A DNA stretch of 6,413 bases from JAMWZF01 sp041628615 (GTDB lineage Bacteria > Pseudomonadota > Alphaproteobacteria > Rhodobacterales > Rhodobacteraceae), in NCBI GenBank assembly GCA_041628615.1, contig JBFKOW010000182.1, positions 1 to 6,413 of the forward strand, written 5' to 3'. A program made the position numbers and the translations under genes. Within the stretch, counting starts at the first letter, position 1, and the number at the start of each line of letters is the position of its first letter. Shown here piece by piece: positions 5,982-6,413 of this stretch. Under the pieces are notes generated by a model. It saw nothing but the letters and a program-made list of their open reading frames with translations, made no database searches and was not told where the DNA came from.

Positions 5982-6413
5982 ATGAAGAAACTGGTAACGG
6001 CAGCCGCCCTCGCGGCGGCACTGGGCGGCACCGCCCAGGCGGAAAGCCACGCCGAAGAGGTGGTCCTGCAGCTCAAGTGGGTGACCCAGGCGCAGTTCGC
6101 GGGCTACTACGTGGCGCTGGAGAACGGCTATTACGCCGAAGAGGGCCTGGCCGTGAAGATCCTGCCCGGCGGCCCGGACATCGCCCCCACCCAGGTGATC
6201 GCCGGCGGCGGCGCCGACGTGGTGGTGGAATGGATGCCGGCGGCGCTCGCCGCCCGCGAGAAGGGCCTGCCGCTGGTCAACATCGCCCAGCCGTTCAAGT
6301 CCTCGGGCATGATGCTGACCTGCTGGAAGGATGTCGGCATCGCCGAGCCGGCGGATCTCGACAACCGGACCCTCGGGGTCTGGTTCTTCGGCAACGAGTA
6401 CCCGTTCCTGAGC
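5982..6413 (+). CDS. ABC transporter substrate-binding protein, NMT1/THI5-like (5' part)
   Basis: The first 144 residues are visible and the gene runs off the right edge. A Sec signal peptide (M-K-K-L-V, Ala-rich core) ends with A-Q-A at 18-20, cleavage expected before E21, so the protein is periplasmic. The mature start has L-K-W-V-T-Q-A-Q-F-A-G-Y-Y-V-A (about 31-45), the signature of the NMT1/THI5-like group, which binds thiamine-pyrimidine precursors, riboflavin or related ring compounds. Further family features are G-Y-Y-A-E-E-G-L (50-57), A-D-V-V-V-E-W (79-85) and W-F-F-G-N-E (135-140). It should deliver the substrate to the two permeases. Together with hydA this favours a pyrimidine or hydantoin ligand, but a thiamine or riboflavin precursor remains possible. 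Confidence 0.92.
   Translation, partial: MKKLVTAAALAAALGGTAQAESHAEEVVLQLKWVTQAQFAGYYVALENGYYAEEGLAVKILPGGPDIAPTQVIAGGGADVVVEWMPAALAAREKGLPLVNIAQPFKSSGMMLTCWKDVGIAEPADLDNRTLGVWFFGNEYPFLS

Overview
The window is a very GC-rich, almost fully coding stretch with strong G/C preference at third codon positions. Codon use and protein character fit an alphaproteobacterium, most likely Rhodobacterales; this is an impression by eye, not a database result. No RNA genes, insertion sequences, CRISPR arrays or phage genes are visible. All genes read on the + strand except one cupin gene.

Left part (1-1034): the tail of an unrecognised gene is followed by three small lipoprotein genes at 120-359, 356-598 and 768-1034. 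Each has a short signal sequence with a lipobox. Each mature part carries the same pattern: an I/L-P-P-G segment, a Cys followed by aromatic residues, and a Cys near the C terminus. They look like a small divergent paralogous family that I cannot name. The first two overlap by 4 nt. The third lies behind a 169-nt gap that holds a plausible promoter and a good ribosome binding site.

Centre (1087-2948): a complete dihydropyrimidinase gene (hydA type, all metal-site residues present) is followed, 5 nt away and convergently, by a single-domain cupin gene on the - strand.

Right part (2974-6413): an ABC importer operon of the nitrate/taurine/pyrimidine-precursor class. Its order is ATPase, a small two-helix membrane protein of unknown role, permease 1, permease 2, and an NMT1/THI5-like periplasmic binding protein that runs off the window edge. 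ATPase to permease 2 are chained by overlaps of 14, 4 and 4 nt. The binding protein follows after 39 nt with a strong Shine-Dalgarno.

Working model (inference): the binding protein and ABC transporter import a pyrimidine-like or hydantoin-like compound, and dihydropyrimidinase opens the reduced ring in the cytoplasm during reductive pyrimidine catabolism. The cupin may be an accessory enzyme or a ligand-binding protein. Dihydropyrimidine dehydrogenase and beta-ureidopropionase are not in the window. The least explained parts are the lipoprotein trio, the two-helix protein inside the ABC operon, and an insertion in permease 1.
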